DNA of 64,000 nucleotides from positions 1 through 64,000 of the forward strand of contig JAPLOU010000037.1 in NCBI GenBank assembly GCA_026400535.1. The letters run 5' to 3'. The notes under the pieces are model-generated. The model did not search any database. It was not told the origin of the DNA and saw nothing but the letters and a program-made list of their open reading frames with translations. Position numbers and translations under genes: made by a program. Shown piece after piece: positions 19,189-28,808 of the stretch (the first letter of the stretch is position 1; the number at the start of each line of letters is the position of its first letter). This DNA is from Hyphomicrobiales bacterium. Lineage in GTDB: Bacteria > Pseudomonadota > Alphaproteobacteria > Rhizobiales > Beijerinckiaceae.

Positions 19189-21429
19189 ATGCGCATTCTC
19201 CTGAACATTGTATGTCTCATCGTGGCAGCGCTCGTGTCGTCCGCGGCCCGAGCCCAGGAGCCCGTGCGATGGCGCGGCGGAGCGCAGGCTGCTGCGATCG
19301 AGCGCCGGATCGATCGGCTGATCGCTTCGATGACACTCGAGGAGAAGGTCGGCCAACTGCATCTGTATGGTCGCCGCGAAGGCTTCGACTATGCTGAGAT
19401 CCGAGCCGGGCGCGTCGGCAACGTGATGAATTTTGTCGATCCCGTCGAAATGGCGGCGGTGCAGAAGGCGGCGCGCGAGAGCCGCCTGAAAATTCCGCTG
19501 CTGATCGGCCTCGACGCCGTCCATGGCGTTTCGACCTATTTTCCGCTGCCATTGGGGCAGGCGGCCACCTTCAATCCGGGGCTGGCCGAGGAAGCGGCGC
19601 TGTGGACGGCGCGTGAAGCGCGGGCGCTCGGCATCAACTGGACGTTTGCCCCGATGGTCGACATGGGGCGTGATCCGCGCTGGGGACGTCTGCTCGAAGG
19701 CGCGGGGGAGGATGTGCACCTCTCCAACGTCATGGCGGCGGCCCGCACGCGGGGCTATCAGGCAGGCGGCGTTGCGGCCACCGCCAAGCATTTCGTCGGC
19801 TATGGCGGCGGTGAAGGCGGGCGCGACTACAACACCGCGTGGATTCCGGTCGAACAGTTGCACGACCTGCATCTGCCGCCGTTTCGCGCGTCGCTGGACG
19901 CCGGCTCGCTTTCGGTGATGGCGTCGTTCAATTCGGTGAATGGTGTGCCGGCCACGGCGCACAAGGGCATGCTCAGCGATCTTCTGCGCGGCTCGTGGCG
20001 CTTTCGCGGGCTCGTGGTGTCGGATTTCGGCTCCATCCCCGAATTGATCAAGCACGGCATCGCGCGCGACGAACCCGAGGCCGCCCGCAAGGCGCTGGCT
20101 GCCGGCATCGACATCGACATGATGGGGTTCGTCTATGCCAGGCACCTTGCCGCGGAAGTCCGCGCTGGGCGTGTGCCGATGGTGCAGGTCGAGGCGGCGG
20201 TGAGGCGGGTCCTGCGGGTCAAGTTTCACGCTGGGATGGACAGGATGGCGGACATTGACCCGAAGACAGCAGAAGTTGCGCTGCAATCTCAGGCTGCTCG
20301 CGATGCGGCGCGGCGCAATGCGCGCGAGTCGATCATCCTTCTGGACAACAACGGCATCCTGCCGCTGCGCGCGGCGCAGGCCAAACGCGTTCTCGTGGTT
20401 GGAGCTCTCGCCCGCGCCGATCAGGAACGGGTCTGGACCGATCCGGCCGGCGTGCCGCGCAGGCCGATCGAAGGACTAGACGCTGCCCTGCAGCGCCTGT
20501 TGGGCCCGGTCTCGGACGTTTTCTTCCAGCCGGGTGTCACCAGCTATTGCGGCCTTGAGCTGGCGCAGCGAGCGGCCGTGATCGAGGCTGCTGCTGCTGC
20601 CGATGTCATCGTCGCCAAGCTTGGCGAGGATTGTGAGTTCATGGGCGAAGGTGCATCCCGCACGCGGCTGACGTTGCCGGGCGTGCAGGACGCGCTGCTT
20701 GAGGATCTGATCGCCAGCGGCAAGCCGGTCGTGCTCGTGCTGGCCACTGGGCGTCCGCTTGTCCTGACTCACCTCAAGGGACGCCTGGCTGCCCTCGTGC
20801 AGACCTTCCATGCCGGGTCGGAGGGGCGCGCCGCCATCGCCGAGGTTCTGACCGGCGCCTTCAACCCTTCGGGCAAGACGCCGATGAGCTTCCCGCGCTC
20901 CGTCGGTCAGATTCCGGTCTATTATGACCACCTCCCGACCGGACGGCCCGAGACCCGCATCCGCCAGCGTTACGAGTCGATCTACATCGATGAAGCCAAT
21001 CAGCCGCTTTATCCGTTCGGTTTCGGGCTTTCCTACACGGATTTCGGCTTCAGCGATCTGGCGGTAGACGTGGCTGGCGCCGGGCGCGAGGCCGTGATTT
21101 CGGTCAGCGTCACGCTGGCCAACCGGGGCGCACGCGACGGTCAGGAGGTTGTGCAACTCTATGTCCGGCAGCCGCAGGCCAGCATCTCAAGGCCGGTCAG
21201 GCAGTTGAAGGCCTTCGACAAGATCATGCTCAAGGCCGGCGAGACGCGCCGGGTCACGCTCGTGGTCAAGGCGTCCGACCTTGGCTACCACGATGCTCAG
21301 GGCGGCCATGTCGTCGAGCCAGGCCGGTTCGACGTCTTCGTCGGCAATTCCGCGCTTGCGGATCTCAAGGGCGACTTCGTGCTCGCCCGCCGCCCTAGCC
21401 GTGCCGGGCAGGCAGGAGCCTTGCGTTGA
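19189..21429 (+). CDS. bglX: Periplasmic beta-glucosidase, GH3 family
   Basis: The 746-residue protein has a signal peptide (MRILLNIVCLIVAALVSSAARAQ), then a GH3 N-terminal TIM-barrel, a GH3 C-terminal domain and a fibronectin III-like tail (EVVQLYVRQP... LKAFDKIMLKAGETR, about 640-700). The nucleophile is D279 in GLVVSDFGS, and K200-H201 in AKHFVGYGG bind substrate. LDAVHG, GRDPRWGR and EGAGEDV follow the family. It should release glucose from beta-linked oligosaccharides in the periplasm; substrate specificity is not visible. ATG 19189 is chosen because the signal peptide begins there; the longer frame upstream runs into the transposase remnant. Its stop overlaps the start of the MOSC gene. 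Confidence 0.95.
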   Translation: MRILLNIVCLIVAALVSSAARAQEPVRWRGGAQAAAIERRIDRLIASMTLEEKVGQLHLYGRREGFDYAEIRAGRVGNVMNFVDPVEMAAVQKAARESRLKIPLLIGLDAVHGVSTYFPLPLGQAATFNPGLAEEAALWTAREARALGINWTFAPMVDMGRDPRWGRLLEGAGEDVHLSNVMAAARTRGYQAGGVAATAKHFVGYGGGEGGRDYNTAWIPVEQLHDLHLPPFRASLDAGSLSVMASFNSVNGVPATAHKGMLSDLLRGSWRFRGLVVSDFGSIPELIKHGIARDEPEAARKALAAGIDIDMMGFVYARHLAAEVRAGRVPMVQVEAAVRRVLRVKFHAGMDRMADIDPKTAEVALQSQAARDAARRNARESIILLDNNGILPLRAAQAKRVLVVGALARADQERVWTDPAGVPRRPIEGLDAALQRLLGPVSDVFFQPGVTSYCGLELAQRAAVIEAAAAADVIVAKLGEDCEFMGEGASRTRLTLPGVQDALLEDLIASGKPVVLVLATGRPLVLTHLKGRLAALVQTFHAGSEGRAAIAEVLTGAFNPSGKTPMSFPRSVGQIPVYYDHLPTGRPETRIRQRYESIYIDEANQPLYPFGFGLSYTDFGFSDLAVDVAGAGREAVISVSVTLANRGARDGQEVVQLYVRQPQASISRPVRQLKAFDKIMLKAGETRRVTLVVKASDLGYHDAQGGHVVEPGRFDVFVGNSALADLKGDFVLARRPSRAGQAGALR

Positions 21430-22022
21430 CCGTGCAGACAGGTGTGATTGCCGGAACCTACATCTGTACCGACCCGGTGGGCGGCAGCGGCAGCTTCGTG
21501 ACCCAGGCAGTGCCGGAACTGGCGCTGGATATGACGGGCATCCCCGGTGACCGGCACGCGGGTCTGACGCGGCGATCGACGGCGCGCGAGCCCTGGATGG
21601 AGCGCGGCACGGTCCTGCGCAATGACCGGCAGTTGTCGGTGGTGTCGCGCGCTGAACTGGCTCAGATCGCCGCTGCCCTTGGCATCGCCGACGCCACGCC
21701 GGAACTGATCGGTGCCAACCTGCTGATCGACGGCATCGCCGATCTGTCACGCATTGCGCCGGGCTCGCATCTGGCGATCGGCGGGTCATGGGGCGGCAAC
21801 GGCAAGTTCGACGGGCAAGCGCTCCTGCGGGTCGAGGCCTATAACCGCCCCTGCCGCGGACCAGGACGCAAACTGGCTGCGGCCCACGGCCGGCCCGCGC
21901 TTGAACTTGTCTTTCCGAAGGTTGCCGCCTCCTTGCGCGGGCTCGTGCTCAGCGTCACCGTCCCTGGCGTCGTCCGGTCAGGGGACACAGTCGTGGTGCG
22001 GGAGCCGGTGACGGCACCTTGA
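21426..22022 (+). CDS. MOSC domain-containing protein
   Basis: The 198-residue product is a stand-alone MOSC domain: DMTGIPGDRHAGLTRRS near residue 35, SVVSRAELAQIAAALG, then LIGANLLIDGI, and the conserved cysteine in YNRPCRGPGRKL. MOSC proteins are thought to carry sulfur or metal-sulfur groups on this cysteine and relate to molybdenum cofactor sulfuration; the partner here is unknown. It starts at TTG 21426, overlapping the beta-glucosidase stop by four bases (TTGA), or at GTG 21432, so translation is probably coupled although the functions look unrelated. Confidence 0.87.
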   Translation: MTVQTGVIAGTYICTDPVGGSGSFVTQAVPELALDMTGIPGDRHAGLTRRSTAREPWMERGTVLRNDRQLSVVSRAELAQIAAALGIADATPELIGANLLIDGIADLSRIAPGSHLAIGGSWGGNGKFDGQALLRVEAYNRPCRGPGRKLAAAHGRPALELVFPKVAASLRGLVLSVTVPGVVRSGDTVVVREPVTAP

Positions 22023-22225
22023 CCAGCTGTCCCGATCCTGCGCCCGTCGGAAGGATGAGGGTTCATGGACACGGCAGCCCCCTGATTGCCCTTGAGCGTG
22101 CCAGGACGACGGTGGATCGATCGCGCTTTCGGATCGGTGCAATCAGCGGTATGCGCGAGCCTTGGACCGGGCAATTCGGTAAAGGGTGAGCCTGCTTGCG
22201 TCCCGGCTTGCCGAAAGAACCCCCG

Positions 22226-23101
22226 ATGTCCCGCACCACGCTCGGTTTTTTCCTCGGTTTTCTCGGCGTGGTTGCGTTCGGGGGCACGTTTCCGATGACG
22301 CGGCTTGCGGTGCAGTGGTTCGATCCGCTGTTCGTCACCTTCTGGCGACCTGGATTGGCGGGGCTGATGGCGCTGGCGCTGCTGGTTGTCCTGCGCAGGC
22401 CTATTCCTGGCCGGGAGGCGCTGGTTCTGATGGCGATCTCGACCAGTTGCATCGTCTGGGGCTTCCCCGGGTTGGTCAACCTCGCCATGACATTGATGGA
22501 GTCTGCAAATGCCGGCGTCATCGGCGGCATCTTGCCCATGGCGACGGCCATCGCCGCGGCGCTGATCCTGCGCGAGCCGCAGCCGCGCAGCTTCTGGATT
22601 GTCGCTGCTCTGGGCATGGCCTTCGTTGTCGGTTTCGCCATGCGCAGCGGCGGCACGCTGCAGCCGGGCGATGTCATCATGCTGGCGGCAGTCGCCATAG
22701 CCGGCTGCGGCTATGTGCTCAGCGCCAAACTCAGCCGAACCATGCCGGGCTGGGAGGTGATTTCATGGATCCTGGTGATTGCGCTGCCGGCCAACCTCAT
22801 CGGCATGATCTGGACATGGCCACCCGCAAGCGGGGCCGGCAGCTTGGTGGGCGCTACGCCCAGCGCGCTGCTTGGCTTCGCCTATGTCACGGTGATCAGC
22901 CAGTATGTCGGCTTCTTCGCCTGGAATGCGGGGCTCGCCATGGGCGGCGTCGCGCGGGTCGGTCAGGTGCAGTTGCTGCAGACTTTCATCACGCTGATTT
23001 TCGCCGCCGTTATCGTCGGCGAGACAGTGGAGCCGCTTGTCTGGGGATCAGCCGTGGTCGTCGTGGCGCTTGTGTTCGCGGCGAAGAGGTTGGCTCGGTG
23101 A
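22226..23101 (+). CDS. EamA/DMT-family transporter
   Basis: The 291-residue membrane protein shows ten hydrophobic segments in two homologous EamA repeats, beginning LGFFLGFLGVVAFGGTFPMTRLA and repeating after about residue 145. The first repeat contains the usual FWRPGLAGL segment. Such proteins export metabolites such as amino acids or purines; the substrate cannot be deduced. ATG 22226 gives a short N-terminus before the first helix; the in-frame start at 22196 only adds ten polar residues. It stands alone, 200 bases after the MOSC gene, and converges with murD across a gap that holds an inverted repeat. Confidence 0.9.
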   Translation: MSRTTLGFFLGFLGVVAFGGTFPMTRLAVQWFDPLFVTFWRPGLAGLMALALLVVLRRPIPGREALVLMAISTSCIVWGFPGLVNLAMTLMESANAGVIGGILPMATAIAAALILREPQPRSFWIVAALGMAFVVGFAMRSGGTLQPGDVIMLAAVAIAGCGYVLSAKLSRTMPGWEVISWILVIALPANLIGMIWTWPPASGAGSLVGATPSALLGFAYVTVISQYVGFFAWNAGLAMGGVARVGQVQLLQTFITLIFAAVIVGETVEPLVWGSAVVVVALVFAAKRLAR

Positions 23102-23109
23102 TTCCTCGT

Positions 23110-23298
23110 CACCCCGACCATCCTCATCCTTGAAACTTGCAATGGTCCGCATCTGGCGGAGAATGGGGTACGGTTGCGTCGGGTCGGTCGTCTCATCATT
23201 GGCCGATCGAGGCCGTAAACCAGCAAGACCGGCCCACCGGACATCCACGCAAGCCGAACAGTCGCTGAGCCCATCGAAGGATGAGGATGGTCGGGGTG
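23110..23298. repeat. 22-bp perfect inverted repeat pair flanking 145 bp
   Basis: The 22 bases at 23110-23131 (CACCCCGACCATCCTC and on) are the exact reverse complement of 23277-23298 (AAGGATGAGGATGG and on). The AAGGATGAGG core is typical of palindromic intergenic elements of Bradyrhizobium- and Bosea-like genomes. The 145 bases between the arms show no gene. It fills the gap between the convergent DMT transporter and murD. Confidence 0.85.
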
Positions 23299-23339
23299 TG
23301 AGAAAGGGTTGATGGCTTCGCCGCCTTAGCAAGGACGGG

Positions 23340-24740
23340 TCACTTCAACCCTGCCACAAGCTTCTTGAACTCATCGCCCCTGTGCTCGAAATTCTGGAAC
23401 TGGTCATAGGATGCGCAGGCTGGCGAAAGCAGTACGCAGACGTCGCGGTCGCCGCCGTGTGCCGCCGCGTCGCGGGCCGCCGCTGCAACGGCCTTGTCGA
23501 GCGTGCCGCTGATCTCGTGGCTGACGGCGCCATCAAGCGTTTTCGCAAAATCCTCCGCAGCCGCGCCGATCAGATAGGCCTTCGCGATCGCGGGGAAGTA
23601 GCGGCGGAGGCTTTCGATGCCGCCTTCCTTCGCCTTGCCACCAGCGATCCAGAACACGTCCCGGAACGAGGTCAGCGCCTTTTCGGTCGAATCGGCGTTG
23701 GTGGCCTTCGAATCGTTGATGAAGACGACACGGCCGCGGCGGCCGACCTCTTCCATCCGGTGCGGCAAGCCCGGATAGGTCCTGAGGCCCTCGGCGATCA
23801 CTTCATCGGCGACGCCAAGGGCCGAGACTGCGGCAAAGGCCGCGGCCGCGTTCTGGGCATTGTGCATCCCGCGTAGCGACCCGATGCCGGAGAGATTAGC
23901 GACAACGCCGGGCTTGCCGCCCTCAACGCGCACAAGGCGCACATCGAGGGCGCCGTCATTGGCGGTCACGCCGGCGAAGATGCCATTGTCGACCGGGGCT
24001 TCAGCGGAGATGCGCAGGAACGGCCTGCCGCTGGCCGACCGGCGCGAGGCCATCGCCTTCGACCAGACGTCATCGACAGCAATGATGGCGGTTCCAGCGG
24101 CAGCCACAAGGCGTTCCTTGATGGCGGCGTAGTTTTCCATCGTGCCGTGGCGGTCAAGGTGATCGGGCGTCAGGTTGAGGTGGATGCCAACGGTCGGATT
24201 GAGTGACGGGGACAGGTCGATCTGGAAGGACGAGCACTCCAGCACATGCACACGTTCCGGTGCCGGGGGCATCAGCGAGAGCACCGGGGCGCCGATGTTG
24301 CCGCCCATCTGCACGTCCTTGCCTGCCGCTTTCAGCAGATGTGCGATCAGCGCGGTGGTGGTCGACTTGCCGTTGGTGCCGGTGATTGCGATGAAGGGCG
24401 AGGCCGGGGCCAGCTTTGCGCGTTCGCAGCAGAACAACTCGACATCGCCGATGATCGGAATGCCTGCCCTGGTTGCCAGCTCAACGGTCCAGTGCGGCCT
24501 GGGATGGGTGAGCGGGATGCCGGGCGACAGCACCAGCGCATCGAACTGTTTCCAGTTGGCGGCGCGCAGATTGCCGGTGCGCAGGCCATAGCCCGAGGCA
24601 ATGCCGACCGAGCGCTCGTCGTCATCGAAGCAGATGACTTCGCAGCCGCCATCACGCAGGGCGAACGCCGTGGCCGCGCCTGAGTTGCCAAGGCCGAAGA
24701 CGGCGACCGTCTTGCCGGCGAAAGAGGTGATCGGGGTCAT
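23340..24740 (-). CDS. murD: UDP-N-acetylmuramoyl-L-alanine--D-glutamate ligase
   Basis: The 466-residue cytoplasmic ligase adds D-glutamate to UDP-MurNAc-L-Ala. The N-terminal domain has [17 protein letters not shown]; the ATP site is [30 protein letters not shown] is the conserved central Mur motif; and [15 protein letters not shown] marks the C-terminal domain. It is the last gene of the minus-strand dcw half, starting six bases after mraY. In most relatives ftsW follows directly; here the cluster is broken at this point and the next gene converges. Confidence 0.97.
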   Translation of the reverse strand: MTPITSFAGKTVAVFGLGNSGAATAFALRDGGCEVICFDDDERSVGIASGYGLRTGNLRAANWKQFDALVLSPGIPLTHPRPHWTVELATRAGIPIIGDVELFCCERAKLAPASPFIAITGTNGKSTTTALIAHLLKAAGKDVQMGGNIGAPVLSLMPPAPERVHVLECSSFQIDLSPSLNPTVGIHLNLTPDHLDRHGTMENYAAIKERLVAAAGTAIIAVDDVWSKAMASRRSASGRPFLRISAEAPVDNGIFAGVTANDGALDVRLVRVEGGKPGVVANLSGIGSLRGMHNAQNAAAAFAAVSALGVADEVIAEGLRTYPGLPHRMEEVGRRGRVVFINDSKATNADSTEKALTSFRDVFWIAGGKAKEGGIESLRRYFPAIAKAYLIGAAAEDFAKTLDGAVSHEISGTLDKAVAAAARDAAAHGGDRDVCVLLSPACASYDQFQNFEHRGDEFKKLVAGLK

Positions 24741-24746
24741 GGGAAC

Positions 24747-25829
24747 TCAACGCAGCTTGAGGGTGGACAGGCCGACGAGCGCCAGCACCACCGAGATGAT
24801 CCAGAAGCGGATGACGACCTGGGCCTCGGTCCAGCCCTTCTTCTCGAAATGATGGTGGATCGGGGCCATCAGGAATACGCGCTTGCCGGTGCGCTTGAAC
24901 ACCGCGACCTGGATGATCACGGAGAGGGCCTCGACGACGAACAGGCCGCCGACGATCGCCAGGACGATCTCGTGCTTGGTCGCGACCGCGATGATGCCGA
25001 GAAGGCCGCCGAGCCCGAGCGAGCCCGTGTCGCCCATGAAGATCTGTGCGGGAGGCGCATTGAACCAGAGAAAGCCAAGGCCCGCGCCGATGATCGCGCC
25101 GCAGACCACCGCCAGTTCGCCCGTTCCGGGCACATGGTTGATCTGCAGGTAGGCCGAGAACACCACGTTGCCGGACAGGTAGGCGATGAAGCCGAACGTG
25201 GCCGCCGCGATCATCACCGGAACGATGGCGAGCCCGTCAAGCCCGTCGGTGAGGTTGACCGCATTGCCTGCGCCGACCACGACGAAGGCGGCGAGAAGGG
25301 GAAACAGGATGCCGACATAGATCAAGGCGTCCTTGAGCAGCGGGATCGAGAAGGCCTGCGACAGCCCCGGCGGGGACAGGACCATGATCGCGTAGCAGGC
25401 CAGCACGGCGATGATTGTCTCGAGCGCAAGGCGGGACTTGCCGGAGAAGCCATTGTGCGATTGCTTGGTGACCTTGAGATAGTCGTCATAAAAGCCGATG
25501 GCGGCATAGAAGAACGCAACGAGGATGACGATCCAGACGAAAGGGTTCTTCAGGTTGGCCCAGAGCAGGGTCGACGCGATCAGCCCGCCGAGGATCATCA
25601 GGCCGCCCATGGTCGGGGTGCCGCGCTTGGCGAGATGGCTTTCAGGTCCGTCTGTGCGGATCGGCTGGCCCTTGCCCTGCTTCACGCGCAGCCAGGCAAT
25701 GCTTGCAGGGCCAAAGAGGAACACCAGCATCAGTGCAGTCGCCGTGGCTCCCGCCGTCCGGAATGTGATGTAGCGGAAGATGTTGAGCGGGCCAAAGACG
25801 CTCGAGAAATCGGCAAGCAGGGCGAGCAT
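24747..25829 (-). CDS. mraY: Phospho-N-acetylmuramoyl-pentapeptide-transferase
   Basis: The 360-residue integral membrane enzyme makes lipid I by moving phospho-MurNAc-pentapeptide to undecaprenyl phosphate. It has about ten membrane helices. Conserved stretches are [35 protein letters not shown] with the catalytic Asp pair, [28 protein letters not shown] and [13 protein letters not shown]. It lies 20 bases after murF and 6 before murD. Confidence 0.98.
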   Translation of the reverse strand: MLALLADFSSVFGPLNIFRYITFRTAGATATALMLVFLFGPASIAWLRVKQGKGQPIRTDGPESHLAKRGTPTMGGLMILGGLIASTLLWANLKNPFVWIVILVAFFYAAIGFYDDYLKVTKQSHNGFSGKSRLALETIIAVLACYAIMVLSPPGLSQAFSIPLLKDALIYVGILFPLLAAFVVVGAGNAVNLTDGLDGLAIVPVMIAAATFGFIAYLSGNVVFSAYLQINHVPGTGELAVVCGAIIGAGLGFLWFNAPPAQIFMGDTGSLGLGGLLGIIAVATKHEIVLAIVGGLFVVEALSVIIQVAVFKRTGKRVFLMAPIHHHFEKKGWTEAQVVIRFWIISVVLALVGLSTLKLR

Positions 25830-25849
25830 GTCTGGCGGTCGCTTCTGGT

Positions 25850-27268
25850 TCAGTCGGCGGAAACGGGCGGGAAACGCGACAGGATGGCCTTGACGAGCGG
25901 CCCCATCCTGGAGCCGAGCGACCCCTTCACGGTGACCACGTCTCCGGCCCTGAGCGCATCGAGGACAAGCGCCTCAAGCCCGGCAGACGAAGCGGCATAC
26001 GCTCCCCGACGGGCCGATGGCAAGGCGTCATACAGATTTCGCATGAGCGGACCAGCCGCAAAGAGCAGATCGACGCCATTGTCCGTGACCGCCGCGGCGA
26101 GTTCGGCATGCATCCGCCGTTCCTGCGCCCCGAGTTCGAGCATGTCGCCCATGACGGCGATTCGGCGTCCGCGCGGGCCGGGCTTCAACCGGCCGAGATT
26201 CTCCAGCGCCGCGCGCATGGATGCGGGGTTTGCGTTGTAGCTTTCGTCCATCAGGGTGATCGTTCCGCCAGGCGCGTTCAGGTGCTGCCGCGCGCCGCGC
26301 CCCTGAGGCGGTTTCAGGTCGGCAAGACCGAGCGCAGCAAGGGCAAGATCGGCGCCGATCAGCCTGACAGCCGCCAGAACGGCCAGCGAGTTCATCACGA
26401 TGTGCTTTCCTGGACTGCCGATCTTGTATGCGACGCGTGTGCCCAGGACATCAGCCTCGACCACGGACAGATCGGCCTGCAGAATGCAGGACAACAGCCG
26501 GACGTCGGCAAACGCGGCTTCGCCGAAGCTGACGATGCGGCCGGCGCGGCTGGCCATGGCGTGGGCTTTCAGTCGCCCAAACTGCGGAATGTCGGCATTG
26601 GCCACCGCGACACCATGCGGGGGAAGTCCATCATAGATGGCGGCCTTCTCGTCGGCAATGGCGTCCACGCTCGGAAAGGAGGCAAGGTGGACCGGCTGCA
26701 CCGTCGTTATGATGGCGACATCCGGGCGCGCCATCTGCGCCAGCGGCGCAATCTCGCCGGGATTGCTCATGCCGATCTCGTAGACGCCGTAGCGTATGTC
26801 GCGCGGCGTGCGGACCAGCGTCAGCGGCACGCCCCAGTGGTTGTTGTAGGAGCCGACAGGGGCCATCGTCTCGCCCTGGCGCGAGAGCAGGAGCTTCAGT
26901 GCCTCCTTGGTGCCGGTCTTGCCGACGGAGCCCGTAATGGCGATAACATCGGCCGTCACCTCGGCGCGGCGCGCGATGCCGGCACGTTCCATGGCTCGCA
27001 ACGGATGGTCGACCACCGCAAGCGGGCCCTTGCCGGCCAGGGCCGGCGCGCGAGCCTCGTCCACAACCGCGACGGATGCGCCTGCGGCAAAGGCGGCGTC
27101 GACGAACTCATGACCGTCGCGGGCGTCGACGAGCGCGAAGAAGGCGTCTCCGGGCTGCAGCGTCCGCGTGTCGATTGACGCGCCCGTGACGATGGCGGGC
27201 ATAGGCCCGACCAGCCGCGCGCCCAGCGCCTTGATCAGTTCGGGACCATTCCAGAGGGGTGACATCAT
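25850..27268 (-). CDS. murF: UDP-N-acetylmuramoyl-tripeptide--D-alanyl-D-alanine ligase
   Basis: The 472-residue ligase adds D-Ala-D-Ala to the UDP-MurNAc-tripeptide. The ATP loop is [18 protein letters not shown]; the conserved [17 protein letters not shown] and [12 protein letters not shown] segments precede it in the fold; and [15 protein letters not shown] lies near the C-terminal domain. Its ATG at 27268 overlaps the murE stop by four bases (ATGA), which implies translational coupling. Confidence 0.97.
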   Translation of the reverse strand: MMSPLWNGPELIKALGARLVGPMPAIVTGASIDTRTLQPGDAFFALVDARDGHEFVDAAFAAGASVAVVDEARAPALAGKGPLAVVDHPLRAMERAGIARRAEVTADVIAITGSVGKTGTKEALKLLLSRQGETMAPVGSYNNHWGVPLTLVRTPRDIRYGVYEIGMSNPGEIAPLAQMARPDVAIITTVQPVHLASFPSVDAIADEKAAIYDGLPPHGVAVANADIPQFGRLKAHAMASRAGRIVSFGEAAFADVRLLSCILQADLSVVEADVLGTRVAYKIGSPGKHIVMNSLAVLAAVRLIGADLALAALGLADLKPPQGRGARQHLNAPGGTITLMDESYNANPASMRAALENLGRLKPGPRGRRIAVMGDMLELGAQERRMHAELAAAVTDNGVDLLFAAGPLMRNLYDALPSARRGAYAASSAGLEALVLDALRAGDVVTVKGSLGSRMGPLVKAILSRFPPVSAD

Positions 27269-28722
27269 CGGTTCAGCTCGCGAATTGCCAGTGCGATTTC
27301 ATCATGATCGGAGAAGGGCAGTGTCCGGTCTCCGACAATCTGGCCGGTTTCATGGCCCTTGCCGGCGACGACCAGCACATCGCCGGGCTCTAGCATGGCG
27401 ACGCCATGGCGGATCGCGGCGGCGCGGTCGCCGATCTCTACCGCGCCCGGGGCGGCAGCCATGATCTCGGCGCGGATGGCGGCAGGAACTTCGCTGCGTG
27501 GATTGTCGTCGGTGACGATCGTCACATCGGCCTTCCGGACTGAAATCGTGCCCATGATCGGCCGCTTGCCCCTGTCGCGGTCGCCGCCGCAGCCGAACAG
27601 GCTGATGAGCCTTCCGGTCGCATAGGGGCGCAGCGTGTCAAGAACCGCAGCCAGCGCGTCCGGCTTGTGGGCATAGTCCACGATGGCGAGGCCGCCATTG
27701 TGGGTTCCGGCCCGCTCCAGCCGCCCTGGCACGCCGGACAGTCCGCCGATCGCCATGATCGCCGCTTCGGGATCCTCGCCCGTGGACAGCGCAAAGCCGG
27801 CAGCGACCAGCGCGTTGCCGGCCATGAAGTCGCCGACCAGCGGCAGCGTCACGTCAAGTATCCTGCCCGACACCGCGACGGTCAGCCGCTGCGCGAAGCC
27901 GACGCGTTCAACCTTCAACTGGCGGATGGCGTCGCCGACCCTGCCGACGGTCAGCAGACGCAGTCCCCGCGACAAGGCTGCAGCCGCGGCGCGGTCGCTC
28001 CAGGCGCCGTCTAGGTTGACGACGGCAGGAGCTCCGGCCGGCATCAGCTCCCAGAGCCGGAGTTTGGCCTGCAGATAATCTTCCATGGTCGGGTGGTAGT
28101 CGAGGTGGTCGCGGCCGAGATTGATGAAAGCGGCGGCGCTGAGACGCACGCCGTCCAGACGGCGCTGGTCGAGGCCGTGCGACGAGGCCTCCATGGCGAG
28201 ATGGGTGATGCCATCGCCTGCCAGCCGGTCGAGCGTGGCATGCAGCGTGACAGGATCGGGCGTGGTCAGGGAGCCATACTGCGCGCCCGACGCGGTGACG
28301 ACGCCGACCGTGCCAAGGCTGGCGGCGTTGTGTCCGAGCGCAGCGTAGATCTGGCGGGTGAAATCGGCCACCGAGGACTTTCCGCTGGTACCTGTGACGG
28401 CGGTGATGATGCCAGGCTGGCGTGGGTGGACGCGGGCGGCGGCGAGGGCAAGAGCGTGGCGCGGGTCGGGAAGGCTGGCGAAGGCCACTGACGCCGCCAG
28501 ATCGGCCGGGCGCGGGCCAGCCGCGATCACTGCGACCGCTCCCCTTGCGATGGCGTCCGGCATGTAGCGCGCGCCGTCGGTCTTCGCTCCGGCATAGGCG
28601 ACGAAGACATGGCCCGGTAGCACGGCGCGGCTGTCCATGGTGACGCCAGAGACCACGCGGCTGGCCTGTTCGCCTGCAAATGCCCCCGGGAAGAGGGCGC
28701 CGAGGGTCAGGGCATCTGGCAT
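27265..28722 (-). CDS. murE: UDP-MurNAc-L-Ala-D-Glu--meso-diaminopimelate ligase
   Basis: The 485-residue ligase adds the third stem-peptide residue. VTMDSRAVLPGHVFVAYAG begins the N-terminal domain, VTGTSGKSSVADFTRQIY is the ATP loop, and VTDDNPRSEVP carries the DNPR motif that selects meso-diaminopimelate, as expected for a Gram-negative wall. ATG 28722 gives an N-terminus in line with the family; a GTG at 28758 and an ATG at 28731 are possible alternatives. It follows ftsI by up to 86 bases. Confidence 0.96.
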   Translation of the reverse strand: MPDALTLGALFPGAFAGEQASRVVSGVTMDSRAVLPGHVFVAYAGAKTDGARYMPDAIARGAVAVIAAGPRPADLAASVAFASLPDPRHALALAAARVHPRQPGIITAVTGTSGKSSVADFTRQIYAALGHNAASLGTVGVVTASGAQYGSLTTPDPVTLHATLDRLAGDGITHLAMEASSHGLDQRRLDGVRLSAAAFINLGRDHLDYHPTMEDYLQAKLRLWELMPAGAPAVVNLDGAWSDRAAAAALSRGLRLLTVGRVGDAIRQLKVERVGFAQRLTVAVSGRILDVTLPLVGDFMAGNALVAAGFALSTGEDPEAAIMAIGGLSGVPGRLERAGTHNGGLAIVDYAHKPDALAAVLDTLRPYATGRLISLFGCGGDRDRGKRPIMGTISVRKADVTIVTDDNPRSEVPAAIRAEIMAAAPGAVEIGDRAAAIRHGVAMLEPGDVLVVAGKGHETGQIVGDRTLPFSDHDEIALAIRELNR

Positions 28723-28808
28723 CGAGCACATCCAGGTTGCGGGATTGCAGGAGTTCACTCAACGCAACGCGGTCTTTGCTGCTCCGCAGACCCGGGCAGG
28801 ATCTGGCT

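Noticed and set aside
24849-26240. 463-codon plus-strand frame across mraY and murF
   Set aside because: Antisense to two conserved genes; low-complexity Asp/Arg/Glu-rich product typical of shadows.
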